A stretch of DNA of 64,000 nt from Sva-07 sp963752815 (GTDB taxonomy: Bacteria; Actinomycetota; Acidimicrobiia; Acidimicrobiales; Ilumatobacteraceae), in assembly GCA_963752815.1 (NCBI GenBank), contig CAVVZI010000007.1, forward strand, positions 62,001 to 126,000, given 5' to 3'. The notes beneath the pieces are model-generated. The model was not told the DNA's origin and did not search any database. It was given only the letters and a program-made list of their open reading frames with translations. Each line of letters starts with the position of its first letter. The stretch's first letter is position 1. Positions 1-8,737 of this stretch are shown piece by piece. The position numbers and the translations under genes were made by a program.

Positions 1-169
1 ACGGGAAGTCCTCGACGGCAAGCTCGCGCTGGGATGTCAGCACGGCCGCTTCGTCGCTCACCTGCGGTGGTCGGAGGCGCAGCATCACGTCGCCATCTTC
101 GCCTTCGCCACCTACCCGCGAGCAAGCGCGAAACTTGGGCATGACCCGACACATTCAGAGGGGCGACCG
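1..169. other. Left edge, no assignable gene
   Basis: No complete gene is visible here. The + frame that becomes the RidA-like gene at 170 is open from the window edge. It reads like a protein tail with no stop before 170, so it could be an N-terminal extension or the end of a frameshifted upstream gene. The purine-rich GAGGGG 8-9 bases before the ATG at 170 favours a separate start there. Confidence 0.3.
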
Positions 170-649
170 ATGACGACGGACATCGACGAACGGCTCCGCG
201 ACCTCGGCATCGAACTCCCGCGCGTGTTCCCTCCGGCCGGCAACTATGTGTCGGTCGCGCGCACGGGAGCGCTGCTCTACGCGTCCGGCGCCGGCCCGGT
301 ACGTCCCGATGGATCGATCGTCACCGGCAAGGTCGGCGCCGACATCGACCTCGACGCCGCCGTCGAAGCGGCGAGGCTCACCGGCCTCCAGTTGCTCGCC
401 GCGCTGGCGGCCGAGTGCGGATCGCTGAATCGGATCACACGCATCGTCAAGACGTTCGGGATGGTCAACTGTGCGCCGGGTTTCAACCGCACGCCGCAAG
501 TCATCGACGGATGCTCGAACCTGCTCGTCGACGTCTTCGGTGACGCCGGCCGCGGAGCCCGCTCCGCTGTGGGAATGGCCGAGCTGCCCTTCGACATCGC
601 CGTCGAGATCGAGCTGATCGCCGAGATCGACATCACGACGCCGACCTGA
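170..649 (+). CDS. RidA/YjgF/UK114 family protein
   Basis: 159 aa. RidA-type proteins are small cytoplasmic trimers that hydrolyse reactive enamine/imine intermediates such as 2-aminoacrylate. The fold signatures are visible: a strand of the form LLYASGAGP near residue 40, the NRITRIVKTFG segment near 85-95, and the C-terminal block ARSAVGMAELPF followed by acidic VEIELIAEI. In family members the Arg of that block contacts the ligand carboxylate. Length fits the slightly longer RidA-like subgroup that carries an N-terminal extension. The ATG at 170 has a GAGGGG ribosome-binding site. It points the same way as the methyltransferase 100 bp downstream, but nothing ties them functionally. The precise substrate cannot be inferred. 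Confidence 0.85.
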   Translation: MTTDIDERLRDLGIELPRVFPPAGNYVSVARTGALLYASGAGPVRPDGSIVTGKVGADIDLDAAVEAARLTGLQLLAALAAECGSLNRITRIVKTFGMVNCAPGFNRTPQVIDGCSNLLVDVFGDAGRGARSAVGMAELPFDIAVEIELIAEIDITTPT

Positions 650-749
650 GCGCGCACGCGCTGTCTCCCTCGACCGAGCAGCTCGCCACCATCACGCCTG
701 TCGGTAATCCGGTCGCTCGCCGGGGCTTCGGGCCGACAAGCTCCAGGCC

Positions 750-1481
750 ATGGCTTCGATCCTCTGGGGTGAAGATGTTGCTGCCGTCTACGACGTCACG
801 TCGGTGGCGATGTACGCCCCCGACGTCCTCGGACCAGCGGTCGATCGACTCGCCGAATTCGTAGGCGCTGGACCCGCGCTCGAATTCGCGATCGGAACCG
901 GGCGCGTCGCCTTGCCGCTGACGCAGCGGGGCGTCGAGGTCCACGGCATCGAACTGTCACCGCACATGGTCGATCAGCTCCGCAAGAAGCCCGGCGGCGA
1001 GACGATGCCGGTCACGATCGGCGACATGACCTCATCCACCGCGAGTGGCCGGTTCACGCTCGTCTACCTCGTGTGGAACTCGATCACGAACGTCACCACC
1101 CAACAAGACCAGACCGCCATCTTCCGCAACGCCGCAGCCCACCTCGTACCGGGTGGCCGTTTCGTCGTCGAGGTGATCGTCCCCCAGCTTCGGCGGGTGC
1201 CTGCCGGCGAGACCGCTCGTGTCTTCATCAACGAACCCGACCATGTGGGCGTCGAGACCTTCGACGATCTCGTCGGCCAGATCGCGTGGTCACATCACTG
1301 GATGTCCGTCGAAGGCCGACTGGTACATCACGCAGCCCCGTACCGCTTCGTATGGCCGTCCGAGCTGGACCTCATGGCGGAGATCGCCGGCTTCGAACTC
1401 GAGCACCGGTGGGCGGACTGGAATCGAGGCACGTTCACATCCGAGAGTGACAACCAGGTCGTCGTGTACCAACTCCGCTGA
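750..1481 (+). CDS. Class I SAM-dependent methyltransferase
   Basis: 243 aa. The SAM-binding motif I is seen as ALEFAIGTGRVALPL near residues 43-57, followed by the acidic end of strand 2 (VHGIELSPHMVDQL) and the post-motif LVPGGRFVVEV near 130. This is the typical layout of a Methyltransf_25/11-type Rossmann methyltransferase. The C-terminal part (residues 150-243), with an FVWPSELDLMAEIAGFELE segment, is the usual cap and substrate region. No upstream ribosome-binding site is convincing at 750, so a slightly later start is possible. The substrate is unknown and the neighbours do not narrow it. Confidence 0.8.
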   Translation: MASILWGEDVAAVYDVTSVAMYAPDVLGPAVDRLAEFVGAGPALEFAIGTGRVALPLTQRGVEVHGIELSPHMVDQLRKKPGGETMPVTIGDMTSSTASGRFTLVYLVWNSITNVTTQQDQTAIFRNAAAHLVPGGRFVVEVIVPQLRRVPAGETARVFINEPDHVGVETFDDLVGQIAWSHHWMSVEGRLVHHAAPYRFVWPSELDLMAEIAGFELEHRWADWNRGTFTSESDNQVVVYQLR

Positions 1482-1576
1482 CCGCGTGCGTTTGCCGAGG
1501 CGCGTCGCCTCGGCGAGTGGGAACGCGGCAGTATCCGTCAACGCGTATTTGCAGCACGACGAGTGGGAGGCCAGCA

Positions 1577-1993
1577 GTGGCAGATGAGATCGAGGCGATC
1601 CGGCGGTTGAAGGCTCGTTACTTCCGGTTGATGGACACCAAGGATTGGGATGGCATGCGTGAGGTGTTCACCGACGACGTCGTCATCGACACCGCCGAGG
1701 CGGGCGGTCAGGTGGCCCGCGGCGCGGACGAGTTCATGGCGTTCCTGCGCGAAGCGCTGGGTGACGCGGTGACCGTCCACCAGGGCCACATGCCAGAGAT
1801 CGACCTCACGTCGGAGACGACGGCGACGGGCATCTGGGCGCTCAACGACATCATCATCTGGTCGTCGGGGATGCGGCTCGACGGCTACGGCCACTACCAC
1901 GAGACCTACGAGAAGTCCGACGGCGAGTGGCGCATCAAGTCGTCCAAGCTCACCCGGTTGCACACCGACTTCACGATGCCCGAGCAGCCCTGA
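1577..1993 (+). CDS. SnoaL-like / NTF2-fold protein
   Basis: 138 aa. It begins with the canonical pattern ADEIEAIRRLKARYFRLMDT followed by a DWDGMREVFTDDVVID block, which is how SnoaL_4/NTF2-like proteins start. The helix is followed by a curved sheet ending in YHETYEKSDGEWRIKSSKLTR. The fold is a cone-shaped pocket used by ketosteroid isomerase-like enzymes, dehydratases and polyketide cyclases. Catalytic residues vary, so no reaction can be assigned. I chose the GTG at 1577 because it has GGGAGG six bases upstream and the homologous region starts right there. The in-frame codons back to 1517 look non-coding. The gene converges on the ABC permease gene at 2059. Confidence 0.75.
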   Translation: MADEIEAIRRLKARYFRLMDTKDWDGMREVFTDDVVIDTAEAGGQVARGADEFMAFLREALGDAVTVHQGHMPEIDLTSETTATGIWALNDIIIWSSGMRLDGYGHYHETYEKSDGEWRIKSSKLTRLHTDFTMPEQP

Positions 1994-2058
1994 TGCCCAC
2001 CGCAGTCGTCATCGGCACGCGTCTGACCTCGCCTTGCCCGCCGCGGACCGTTGCCGGC

Positions 2059-2835
2059 CTACGCGGCGACCTGGACCGGGGCCCGGCGGCGATAGATGCG
2101 CAGCGAGGCGACGTAGAAGACGACGAGGATGCCGACGGCCCAGAGGACGGCCGCCGCGAAGTCGGGTCCTGGCGTGCCGTCGGTGAGCAGTGAACGCATG
2201 GTGGCGATGATGGGGGTCATCGGTTGGTGCTCGGCGAAGCTGCGCAGCACCGGCGTCATCGAGTCGGTCGGCACGAACGAGGGGCTGATGAAGATCAGCA
2301 GTATCAGGATGTAGCTGAAGGCACCCGCGCCCTCGACCGTCTTGGCGAGCAGTCCGAAGAACATCGCCATCCAGGTGGTGGCCAGCGTGACCAGCATGAG
2401 CAGGGCGGCGAAGACCAGCCAGGCGGCGACGTCGACGACCGGACGGAACCCGATGAGGACGGCGACCGCGATCACGAGGACACAGGAGAAGAGGTTGGAC
2501 AGCATCGACGAGACGGCCTGTCCGCTCAGCACGGACGAGGGCGCGAGGGGCATCGTCCGGAAACGGCTGATGATGCCCTTCTGGAGGTCGGTGCTGAGGC
2601 GCACCGCGGCGTAGGCGATGCCGCTGGCGATGGTCATGATGAGGACGCCCGGGGTGATGTAGTCGATGTAGTCGACGCTGCCGGTCTGTTGTTGGAGGGC
2701 GCCGCCGAAGACGTAGTTGAAGAGCAGCAGGATGCCGATCGGCGTCAGCACGACCGTGATGATCGTGTCGACGCTGCGTGTCGTGTGACGGAGGCTTCGC
2801 TTCGTCATCGTCCAGGTGTCAGTGAGTGCTTGCAT
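2059..2835 (-). CDS. ABC-2 type (DrrB-like) exporter permease
   Basis: 258 aa, about six membrane helices, for example LTPIGILLLFNYVFG, LFSCVLVIAVAVLIGF and AFSYILILLIFISPSFVP. The central motif SGIAYAAVRLSTDLQKGIISRFRTMPL is the conserved ABC-2 core of daunorubicin-resistance-type permeases, and LRSFAEHQPMTPIIATMR is the typical second-half signature. With the ATPase just upstream it should form a small-molecule or lipid exporter. I chose the ATG at 2835. The frame is open further upstream, but that stretch is antisense-type noise inside the ATPase gene. The two genes overlap by 17 bp, which implies translational coupling. It is the last gene of the operon 5206 to 2059. Confidence 0.88.
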   Translation of the reverse strand: MQALTDTWTMTKRSLRHTTRSVDTIITVVLTPIGILLLFNYVFGGALQQQTGSVDYIDYITPGVLIMTIASGIAYAAVRLSTDLQKGIISRFRTMPLAPSSVLSGQAVSSMLSNLFSCVLVIAVAVLIGFRPVVDVAAWLVFAALLMLVTLATTWMAMFFGLLAKTVEGAGAFSYILILLIFISPSFVPTDSMTPVLRSFAEHQPMTPIIATMRSLLTDGTPGPDFAAAVLWAVGILVVFYVASLRIYRRRAPVQVAA

Positions 2836-3772
2836 GCTGTTGCTCCTTCTGGTCGTCGAGGATCTTGAAGAACACGTCGTCGAGCGTGGGTTCCTGTCTG
2901 GCGAACCGGGTGGGCTCGATCCCGAGGTCACGGAGGTGGATGAACAGGCCGGCCATGTCGCCGACGGTGCCGGTGGTGGCGACGAGGAGCTTGGAGTCGG
3001 CCCGGCTGACGTCGTGGAACTCGCCGAGCGCGCGCTCCGCCTCGGCCAGCTCACCCTGGTCGTCGAACTCGAGCTCGACGAGTCCGGTCGGCACGTCGGC
3101 CTTCAGCTCGTCGGGTGTGCCACGAGCCACGATCCGGCCGCCGTGGAGGATGGCGATCTGGTCGGCGAGGTGATCGGCCTCTTCGAGGTACTGGGTGGTC
3201 AGGAAGACCGTCGTGCCCCGTTCGACGAGCAGACGGATGGTCGACCACATGTCCGATCGGCTCTTGGGGTCGAGCCCGGTCGTCGGCTCGTCGAAGAAGA
3301 CGATCGGTGAACTGCCGACGAGGCTCATGGCGATGTCGAGCCGGCGCCGCATCCCGCCGGAGAAGGTGGACAGGCGGCGGTCGGCGGCATCGGCGAGGTC
3401 GAAGTTGTCGAGCAGATCGGCGGCGGTCCGTCGCGGGTCGGCGACGTGGCGCAGTTGGCTGATGAGCACGAGGTTCTCGCGGGCGGTCAGGACGTCGTCA
3501 ACCGCGGCGAACTGTCCGGTCACGCTGATGTTCTCGCGGACCTTGGCGGCTTGGGTCGCCACGTCGAACCCGGCAACGGTCGCCGTGCCGCCGTCGGCCT
3601 CGATCAGCGTGGTGAGGATGTTGATGATGGTGGTCTTGCCCGAGCCGTTGGCGCCGAGCAGGGCGAACACCGTGCCTCGCTCGACGGCGAACGACACGTC
3701 GTGGAGGACCGGGACGTTCGTGTACGCCTTCGAGAGGTTCTGCACCTCGATGGCGGTGGTGGTTTCGTTCAT
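2819..3772 (-). CDS. ABC exporter ATPase, daunorubicin resistance (DrrA) type
   Basis: 317 aa. Walker A is GANGSGKTT near residue 42, the signature is STFSGGMRRRLDIA near 140, Walker B is IVFFDEPTTGLDP and the switch region is FLTTQYLEEADHLADQI. The C-terminal domain after residue 220 (ELEFDDQGELAEAERALGEF) is the DrrA-type regulatory extension ending in TLDDVFFKILDD, typical of the multidrug subfamily. The ATG at 3772 follows GGAGAAAGAAACC. It lies 31 bp after the DUF4097-type gene and overlaps the permease start, so these three genes form one transcription unit. The exported substrate is unknown. Confidence 0.92.
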   Translation of the reverse strand: MNETTTAIEVQNLSKAYTNVPVLHDVSFAVERGTVFALLGANGSGKTTIINILTTLIEADGGTATVAGFDVATQAAKVRENISVTGQFAAVDDVLTARENLVLISQLRHVADPRRTAADLLDNFDLADAADRRLSTFSGGMRRRLDIAMSLVGSSPIVFFDEPTTGLDPKSRSDMWSTIRLLVERGTTVFLTTQYLEEADHLADQIAILHGGRIVARGTPDELKADVPTGLVELEFDDQGELAEAERALGEFHDVSRADSKLLVATTGTVGDMAGLFIHLRDLGIEPTRFARQEPTLDDVFFKILDDQKEQQHASTH

Positions 3773-3803
3773 GGTTTCTTTCTCCGTCTGTGCGTGTGGC
3801 GGT

Positions 3804-4658
3804 TCAGGATCGTGTGATCGTGATGTCGCCGAAGGAGGTCCGGGCACGGACCCGGACGGTCTCGGCCGCGGGGTCCGGGTTCTCGGCGGGGGTGAGCAGG
3901 TTCTGGAGGCGCCCGAACTTGGTGGAGGCCTCGATCCAGGCGGCCGTGCCTTCCTCGATCCCGACCTCGAGCGCACCGGAGCCGGTTTCGATGCTGACCG
4001 CACCCCGCGCGACCTGGCCGAGTCGGATGCTGCCGTTGGCGGTCTTCGCCGTGACGTCTCGGCCGGCGTCGTCGATCGCGACGTCGCCGTTCGCCGACTT
4101 GAGCTTCACGTCGCCGCTCACCGTGCCGATCCATGTCTTGCCGTTGAGGTTCTTGATGTCGGCGTTGCCGCTGATCGCTCCGACCGTGAGATCGCCCGTG
4201 GCGACGACGTCAGCGTTGCCGGTTGCCTCCTCGACGTCGACGTTTCCGGCACCCGTGCGCACCCGGAGCCCGGCCGTGCGGTCGAGCCGAACGTTGCCGA
4301 CGCCCGTCTTGATGTCGACATCGGCGAGGCGCCCGTCCAATCGGAAGTCGGCGACGCCGGCGTCGGCGCGCAGCGACGACAGTTCGGGCAGCTCCACGGT
4401 CACCTCGACGGCGCCGCGCCCCTTCCAGCCGATGACGGGTGCGGCGATCCCGCCCGGTTTGCGTTGCCTGATCGACAGCGTTCCGTTCGTCAGCTCGACG
4501 ATCGTCTTCGCCGCCGCTTCGACATCGTCGGCGCGGTCCGCTTCCCTGGGGTTCACGGACACGACGGTGTCGGCGCGCTCGGTGGCGATGAGGTGCACCG
4601 CTCCGTGGCTCAACTCGATCGTCAGGGCGATCGGGTGGGTGGTCTCGAATGTCTGCAT
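3804..4658 (-). CDS. DUF4097-type beta-helix repeat protein
   Basis: 284 aa. From about residue 95 the protein is a run of short GNADI/GNVRL/SGDVKL/NGSIRLG repeats. This right-handed beta-helix pattern is characteristic of DUF4097 (putative adhesin-like) proteins. There is no signal peptide or membrane helix, so it is probably cytoplasmic. In actinobacteria such proteins often sit beside DrrAB-type ABC exporters, as here, but their molecular role is not established. The start at 4658 has AGGAGCGACC directly upstream. The gene follows the ribbon-helix-helix regulator by 41 bp and precedes the ATPase. A sensor or scaffold role for the exporter would be speculation. Confidence 0.75.
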   Translation of the reverse strand: MQTFETTHPIALTIELSHGAVHLIATERADTVVSVNPREADRADDVEAAAKTIVELTNGTLSIRQRKPGGIAAPVIGWKGRGAVEVTVELPELSSLRADAGVADFRLDGRLADVDIKTGVGNVRLDRTAGLRVRTGAGNVDVEEATGNADVVATGDLTVGAISGNADIKNLNGKTWIGTVSGDVKLKSANGDVAIDDAGRDVTAKTANGSIRLGQVARGAVSIETGSGALEVGIEEGTAAWIEASTKFGRLQNLLTPAENPDPAAETVRVRARTSFGDITITRS

Positions 4659-4699
4659 GGTCGCTCCTGATCGGTGGCGTTGGACGGGGGTCGGGGTCA

Positions 4700-5206
4700 T
4701 CACTGGACCCATCCGGTGAAGGTCTGTTTGCCGGTGGGGCTGTGCGGTGATGTGGGCGTGCGCTCGAGGGCGGCGGCCGCGCTGCGGACCAGCCATGCGT
4801 TGAGCGAGAGGCCTTCGCGTCGCGAGGCCTCGTCGATCCGGGCCTTGAGCCCTTCCGGGAGTCGCAAATTGAGACGGGAGGTTCCACCATCGTCGTCTCC
4901 GGCGTACATGACGGTCGGAGCGTTGGCGCCCGCATCGCTGAGCAGGACGTCGGCGGATTCGAAGCTCGGCACGTTCACGACGAAGTCGGGGTCGCTGCCG
5001 CGCAGGCGGACCTCGACGGATCCCGGTGCCAACTCCCTCGTGATCTCGTCAGCCGCCGCAGAGAGCGCCTCGAGCAGGACGACGCGTACCGCCGCTTCCA
5101 GCCCAGGGAGCACCCGCTCGATGGCGGCGCGACTCTCCGGGCCACCGGCGTCCGCGGCTGCGATCGACTGGCGGTGAAGAGCCTCGATGTATCGCCCAAG
5201 TTCCAT
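4700..5206 (-). CDS. Ribbon-helix-helix (HicB/Arc-like) regulator of the exporter operon
   Basis: 168 aa. Residues 109-150 (SRLNLRLPEGLKARIDEASRR followed by EGLSLNAWLVRSAAAALE) match the beta-strand plus two helices of MetJ/Arc-type DNA-binding domains, as in HicB C-termini. The first 100 residues are an uncharacterised helical plus strand region. It is the first gene of the operon, followed by the DUF4097-type gene, ATPase and permease. Palindromic boxes lie 12-51 bp upstream of its start (see 5218-5257), so autoregulation is likely. I see no HicA-type toxin next to it, so a toxin-antitoxin role is not supported. Confidence 0.72.
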   Translation of the reverse strand: MELGRYIEALHRQSIAAADAGGPESRAAIERVLPGLEAAVRVVLLEALSAAADEITRELAPGSVEVRLRGSDPDFVVNVPSFESADVLLSDAGANAPTVMYAGDDDGGTSRLNLRLPEGLKARIDEASRREGLSLNAWLVRSAAAALERTPTSPHSPTGKQTFTGWVQ

Positions 5207-5217
5207 GTGAGCCAGTA

Positions 5218-5257
5218 TGGCACCGCCATGGTGCCATCACAACCCCGTTTTGGCACC
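5218..5257. promoter_or_regulatory. Putative ribbon-helix-helix operator, three TGGCACC boxes
   Basis: TGGCACCGCCATGGTGCCA (5218-5236) is a palindrome with perfect 7-bp arms. A third TGGCACC box at 5251-5257 faces the 5230-5236 box across 14 bp. The boxes sit immediately upstream of the regulator start at 5206, where an autorepressor would bind. The regulator assignment is inferred. Confidence 0.55.
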
Positions 5258-5290
5258 ATCGGCTCAGGGGCACCGTCACGGGCACCGGAA

Positions 5291-5308
5291 TACTTGCGGA
5301 CGCAAGTA
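5291..5308. promoter_or_regulatory. Operator-like palindrome TACTTGCG-GA-CGCAAGTA
   Basis: A perfect 8+2+8 palindrome ends 13 bp before the pirin ATG at 5322. MarR/HxlR-type regulators use ACTTG...CAAGT half sites of this kind, and many pirin genes respond to such redox or electrophile regulators. No regulator gene of that type is adjacent, so the binder would be encoded elsewhere. Confidence 0.5.
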
Positions 5309-5321
5309 TGTTGTATCCAGC

Positions 5322-6233
5322 ATGACCATGACATCGGAAACAGAACAACGAGGGTTGCGTGGAGTCGCCGCCGTCCGCGGCGAGGGGCACTACCACTGGG
5401 TGGGCGACGGATTCCGCGTCGAGGGCCTGTTCTCCCCGGGCGATCGCCTGGCGAGCATGCTCGACCCGTTCCTGTTGCTCGACTATCACGCCCCCTACGA
5501 CTACGCGCCGACGACGACACCGCGCGGCGTCGGGGTCCATCCCCACCGGGGCTTCGAGACCGTCACGCTCGCCTTCGACGGCAGCGTCGCCCACCACGAC
5601 AGCACCGGCGCCGGTGGCGTCATCCGCCCCGGCGACGTGCAATGGATGACCGCTGCTTCCGGGATCCTCCACAAGGAGTACCACGAGGCCGACTGGGCCC
5701 GAACCGGCGGCCCGTTCCACATGGTGCAGCTGTGGGTCAACCTGCCCGCCGACCACAAGATGGACGCGCCTCACTACCAGCCACTGACCGCCGAACAGAT
5801 CGGCCACGTCGATCTCGCCGACAACGCCGGGACCGTTCGCGTGATCGCCGGCGACTACGACGGCCACACCGGTCCAGCGGTGACCTCCACACCGATCAAC
5901 CTGTGGGACGTTGCACTGACACAGGGCGCCTCGATCGCCCCGGCGGTTCCCGCCGACCACAACGTCGCCGTGCTCGTCATCGACGGCACCGCGACCGTCA
6001 ACAGCATTGATCTGTCAGCCGGCCAACTGGCAGTTCTCGACCGCAGCGACCCCGATCGCGACCGCATCGAGCTCACCGCGACCACGAGTGGCGGGCGACT
6101 ACTCGTCATGACCGGCCAACCGATCGGCGAACCCGTCGCCTCCCACGGACCGTTCGTGATGAACACCCGCCAACAGCTCATCGAGGCCGTCCAGGACTTC
6201 CAAGCCGGACGCTTCGGCCACCTCGACGACTGA
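5322..6233 (+). CDS. Pirin family protein
   Basis: 303 aa bicupin. The N-terminal cupin carries the metal-site pattern HPHRGFETVTLAFDGSVAHHDS (residues about 73-94: His, His, then His-His) and GDVQWMTAASGILHKEYHE near 106, both diagnostic of pirins. In several pirins the same site gives quercetin 2,3-dioxygenase activity. The second cupin (about 195-260) has degenerate metal ligands, as usual. The C-terminal GPFVMNTRQQLIEAVQDFQ is the standard pirin tail. ATG 5322 and ATG 5328 are both possible. The operator-like palindrome just upstream suggests inducible expression. The physiological role (redox sensor or dioxygenase) is not resolvable here. Confidence 0.9.
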   Translation: MTMTSETEQRGLRGVAAVRGEGHYHWVGDGFRVEGLFSPGDRLASMLDPFLLLDYHAPYDYAPTTTPRGVGVHPHRGFETVTLAFDGSVAHHDSTGAGGVIRPGDVQWMTAASGILHKEYHEADWARTGGPFHMVQLWVNLPADHKMDAPHYQPLTAEQIGHVDLADNAGTVRVIAGDYDGHTGPAVTSTPINLWDVALTQGASIAPAVPADHNVAVLVIDGTATVNSIDLSAGQLAVLDRSDPDRDRIELTATTSGGRLLVMTGQPIGEPVASHGPFVMNTRQQLIEAVQDFQAGRFGHLDD

Positions 6234-6253
6234 CTCCCCCACCCGGACGCGGG

Positions 6254-6288
6254 AACGGGGCCACCGTCGGTGTGACGGTGACCCCGTT
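6254..6288. terminator. Bidirectional hairpin between convergent genes
   Basis: AACGGGG and CACCGTC pair with GACGGTG and CCCCGTT across one mismatch and a 5-nt loop, a 14-bp stem. It lies between the pirin stop (6233, +) and the end of the secreted protein gene (6403, -). No T-tract follows, which is common for GC-rich actinobacterial terminators. Confidence 0.6.
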
Positions 6289-6402
6289 CATCGTTCCGGT
6301 CGCTTCAACGGGAGCGGACCGTGAGCAACCGGAGTAGACCGAGGAGTCGGGCGGGGCGGACCGCCCGAACCCTCAGGTCGATGTTGTTCGTGACGGCTGG
6401 GG

Positions 6403-8655
6403 TCAGCCGAACACGAACGTCTGGTTCGGCAGGCGGCCACCCATCACCGAGGTGACGGTGATCGTGCCGGCGGCCGTCGGCTGGGCCGCGGCCGGGGCGT
6501 TCTTCAACCGGAAGTCGAAGCTGCACACACCGGCGGCGAGCGTCGGCGTCTGCGTGCCCAGGACGACGGGGGCCGAGCCTGGCTTGTTCCAGCTGAAGGT
6601 GACCGCGTTGTTGGCCGAGCAGTACTGCGCGGTGCCACGGATGCGCCATTCGGCGCCGCCCCGCTTGAAGCTCGCCGAGTCGACGCTGAGGTCGTCCGGG
6701 TCGGTGGTGACCGTGACGGTGGCCGTCGACGGCTGGAGGCCAGCCGCGTCCTTGACCGTCAGCGAGAACGTCAGCGTCTGCTGCGTGGAGCTGGCCGGCG
6801 CGATGAACGTCGGGTTGGCGACGTCCGTCCGAGACAGCGTGATCCCGGCGGGCGCGGTCCAGGTGTAGCTCGCGGCGAACGTCGAGGCCGAGCCGTTGAG
6901 CGTCACCGTCGACGTCGGGGCCACGTTCAGCTGGTTCGGTCCGGCGTTGGCGACCGGGGCCGCCGAGCCGACGGCGTTGATGGTGACGGTGTCACTCGAC
7001 GTGTTGCCTGCTCCGGTACCGGTGACGGTCAGCTTGAACGTGTACAGACCGGCGACGGTCGGCGTGAAGCTGGTCTGTGGCGGTGTTGGTGAGCGTCACC
7101 GTGCCGGACCGCCGGTCTCCGTCCAGGCGTAGCTGAGGATCGTGCCAGTCGAGCCGGTGCCGTCGAGGGTGACCTTCTGACCGACGGCGACTTCGGTGGC
7201 ATCCGCGGTGATCGCGGCGACCACCTGCTGGGCCGTGAAGGCTGCGCCGGCGATGACCACGTCGTCGCCGTCACTGCCGCCCTTGGACGACGTCACCATG
7301 ACGTCGGCCGGCGGAGCGTTGAGGCCGGAGACGGTGAACCGCTGTGAGGTGCCACTCGTGTCCTGCACGGCCGACGGGTATCCCGTCAGCGTCAACGTCG
7401 CGGCGGGATCGCCGGACTGGGCGAGCACGATCAGCGACTTGGTGTCGTTGTCGTAGATCGCGCTGTTGACGTGGACCTTGTCACCGAACTGCTCGACGTG
7501 ATCGACCGTCGTCGGGTTGTCGGTGGTGTTGGTCACGGCCAGGTCAGCCGGGGCATCGCCGTCGACGCGGATGCGCCCGTAGTAGCCGCCGTTGCCGTCC
7601 TCGCGCATCGCCGTGGCGGCGACGCCGGTCCCGGTGATGACCAGGGTCTGGCCCGGCTCGGACTTGGCGAACACGTCGATGAGGTTGCCTGCGCCGTCCT
7701 TGGTGGTGACGGCCTTGGTCACCTGCACGCCGGCGCGGGTGGCCGTCTTGCCCATCACCGTGAACAGGTTCGTCTCGATGCAGTCGTCGGTCGCTGTCGT
7801 GCTGTCGCCCAGCGCCGGGTCGGCGCACAGGTTGGGTGACCCGGTGAACGAACCGGCGGGGCCCTCGATACGGAAGATGTTGGTGTTGTACGGGCTGCCG
7901 GTGACTTCGTGGTCGACGGTCGGGTCACCGAGGTGACCAGCCGGCGCCGCCGGGGCGATGGTCGGGTCCCACTTGAGGAATGGCGCCGGGCGGCTGCCCA
8001 GCGCGGCCTCGAAGGTCGAGCCGCCGGCCAGGTCGCCGATGTCCTCGGTGACGTTGATCTGGCGCGACGCCGGCGGCGTTGCCTGGCCCGGATCGGCGAC
8101 GTAGGTGTCGACACCGAACGGGTGGGTGATCGTGTAGGTCGCCCCGTCTGCAGGCCGGCACCGGCGACGCGGAGCCGGATCCGACCGAAGGAGATCTGCT
8201 GGCCCGGCGCCACGTCGGCCGCGAACGCCGCCTCCAGCCCGGTGACAAGAATGGCCGAACCGCCGCTGCCGTTAGTCGCCACGGTGGAGTCGGCCATCGA
8301 CCAGAACGCCTCGTCGGGGAAGTTGGTCGGGAAGACCATCGGCTGGCCCGGCGTGGGCAGGTCGCCCATGATGCAGTACGGGTCGTTGACGTCGAGGCAG
8401 AGCTCGAGCCGCTGACCGCTGGTGTCCTTGTACCACAGCGGGAAGCCGTTGGTCTCGTCGATCGGGCCGACAGTCTTCAGGCCGACAGTGTTCGGCGCCC
8501 GCGGGCCCGGGGTGGGCCGGCGGCGGTGCCGCCGCGGAGCCGGAGCCCGCGCCCACGAGCACCGGCAGCAGCACAGCTGCAGTAAGGCCCGTGGCGAGCG
8601 CCGCTCGTCGCATACTGCGCGCCCTTCGGGCGCTTCCTTCTACAATATTCTTCAT
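6403..8655 (-). CDS. Secreted PKD-domain protein, interrupted by frameshifts
   Basis: About 750 aa once the frames are joined. It starts at ATG 8655 behind GGAGGCGG with a classical signal peptide (basic SARRARSMRR, hydrophobic ATGLTAAVLLPVLVGA, then Ala-rich cleavage region). The middle contains repeated beta-rich segments, for example GGSAILVTGLEAAFAADVAP and a block with NVTEDIGDLAGGSTFEAALG. The last 250 residues hold Ig/PKD-like units (VTLDGTGSTGTILSYAWTET; STVTLNGSASTFAASYTWTAP). The frame breaks near 8515, near 8150 (a G run apparently one base short) and by a compensating pair of indels near 7080-7105. It follows the multicopper oxidase on the same strand, so the two are probably co-expressed and co-exported. 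The function is unknown. Substrate binding or a surface scaffold is possible. Confidence 0.65.
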
Positions 8656-8678
8656 TTCCGCCTCCTATGGCAATTGTT

Positions 8679-8696
8679 GGTCGGCGAACACCGACC
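8679..8696 (-). terminator. Short intercistronic hairpin
   Basis: GGTCGG pairs with CCGACC around a 6-nt loop between the oxidase stop and the secreted-protein start. It is weak, so it may attenuate rather than end transcription. Confidence 0.3.
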
Positions 8697-8737
8697 GATT
8701 GGTTATTCAGAAATTGCTTGGTCCGCCGTGGACCTAT

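Noticed and set aside
4700..5206. HicAB toxin-antitoxin pair
   Set aside because: No HicA-like small ORF lies on either side. The neighbours are an ABC exporter and a DUF4097-type protein.
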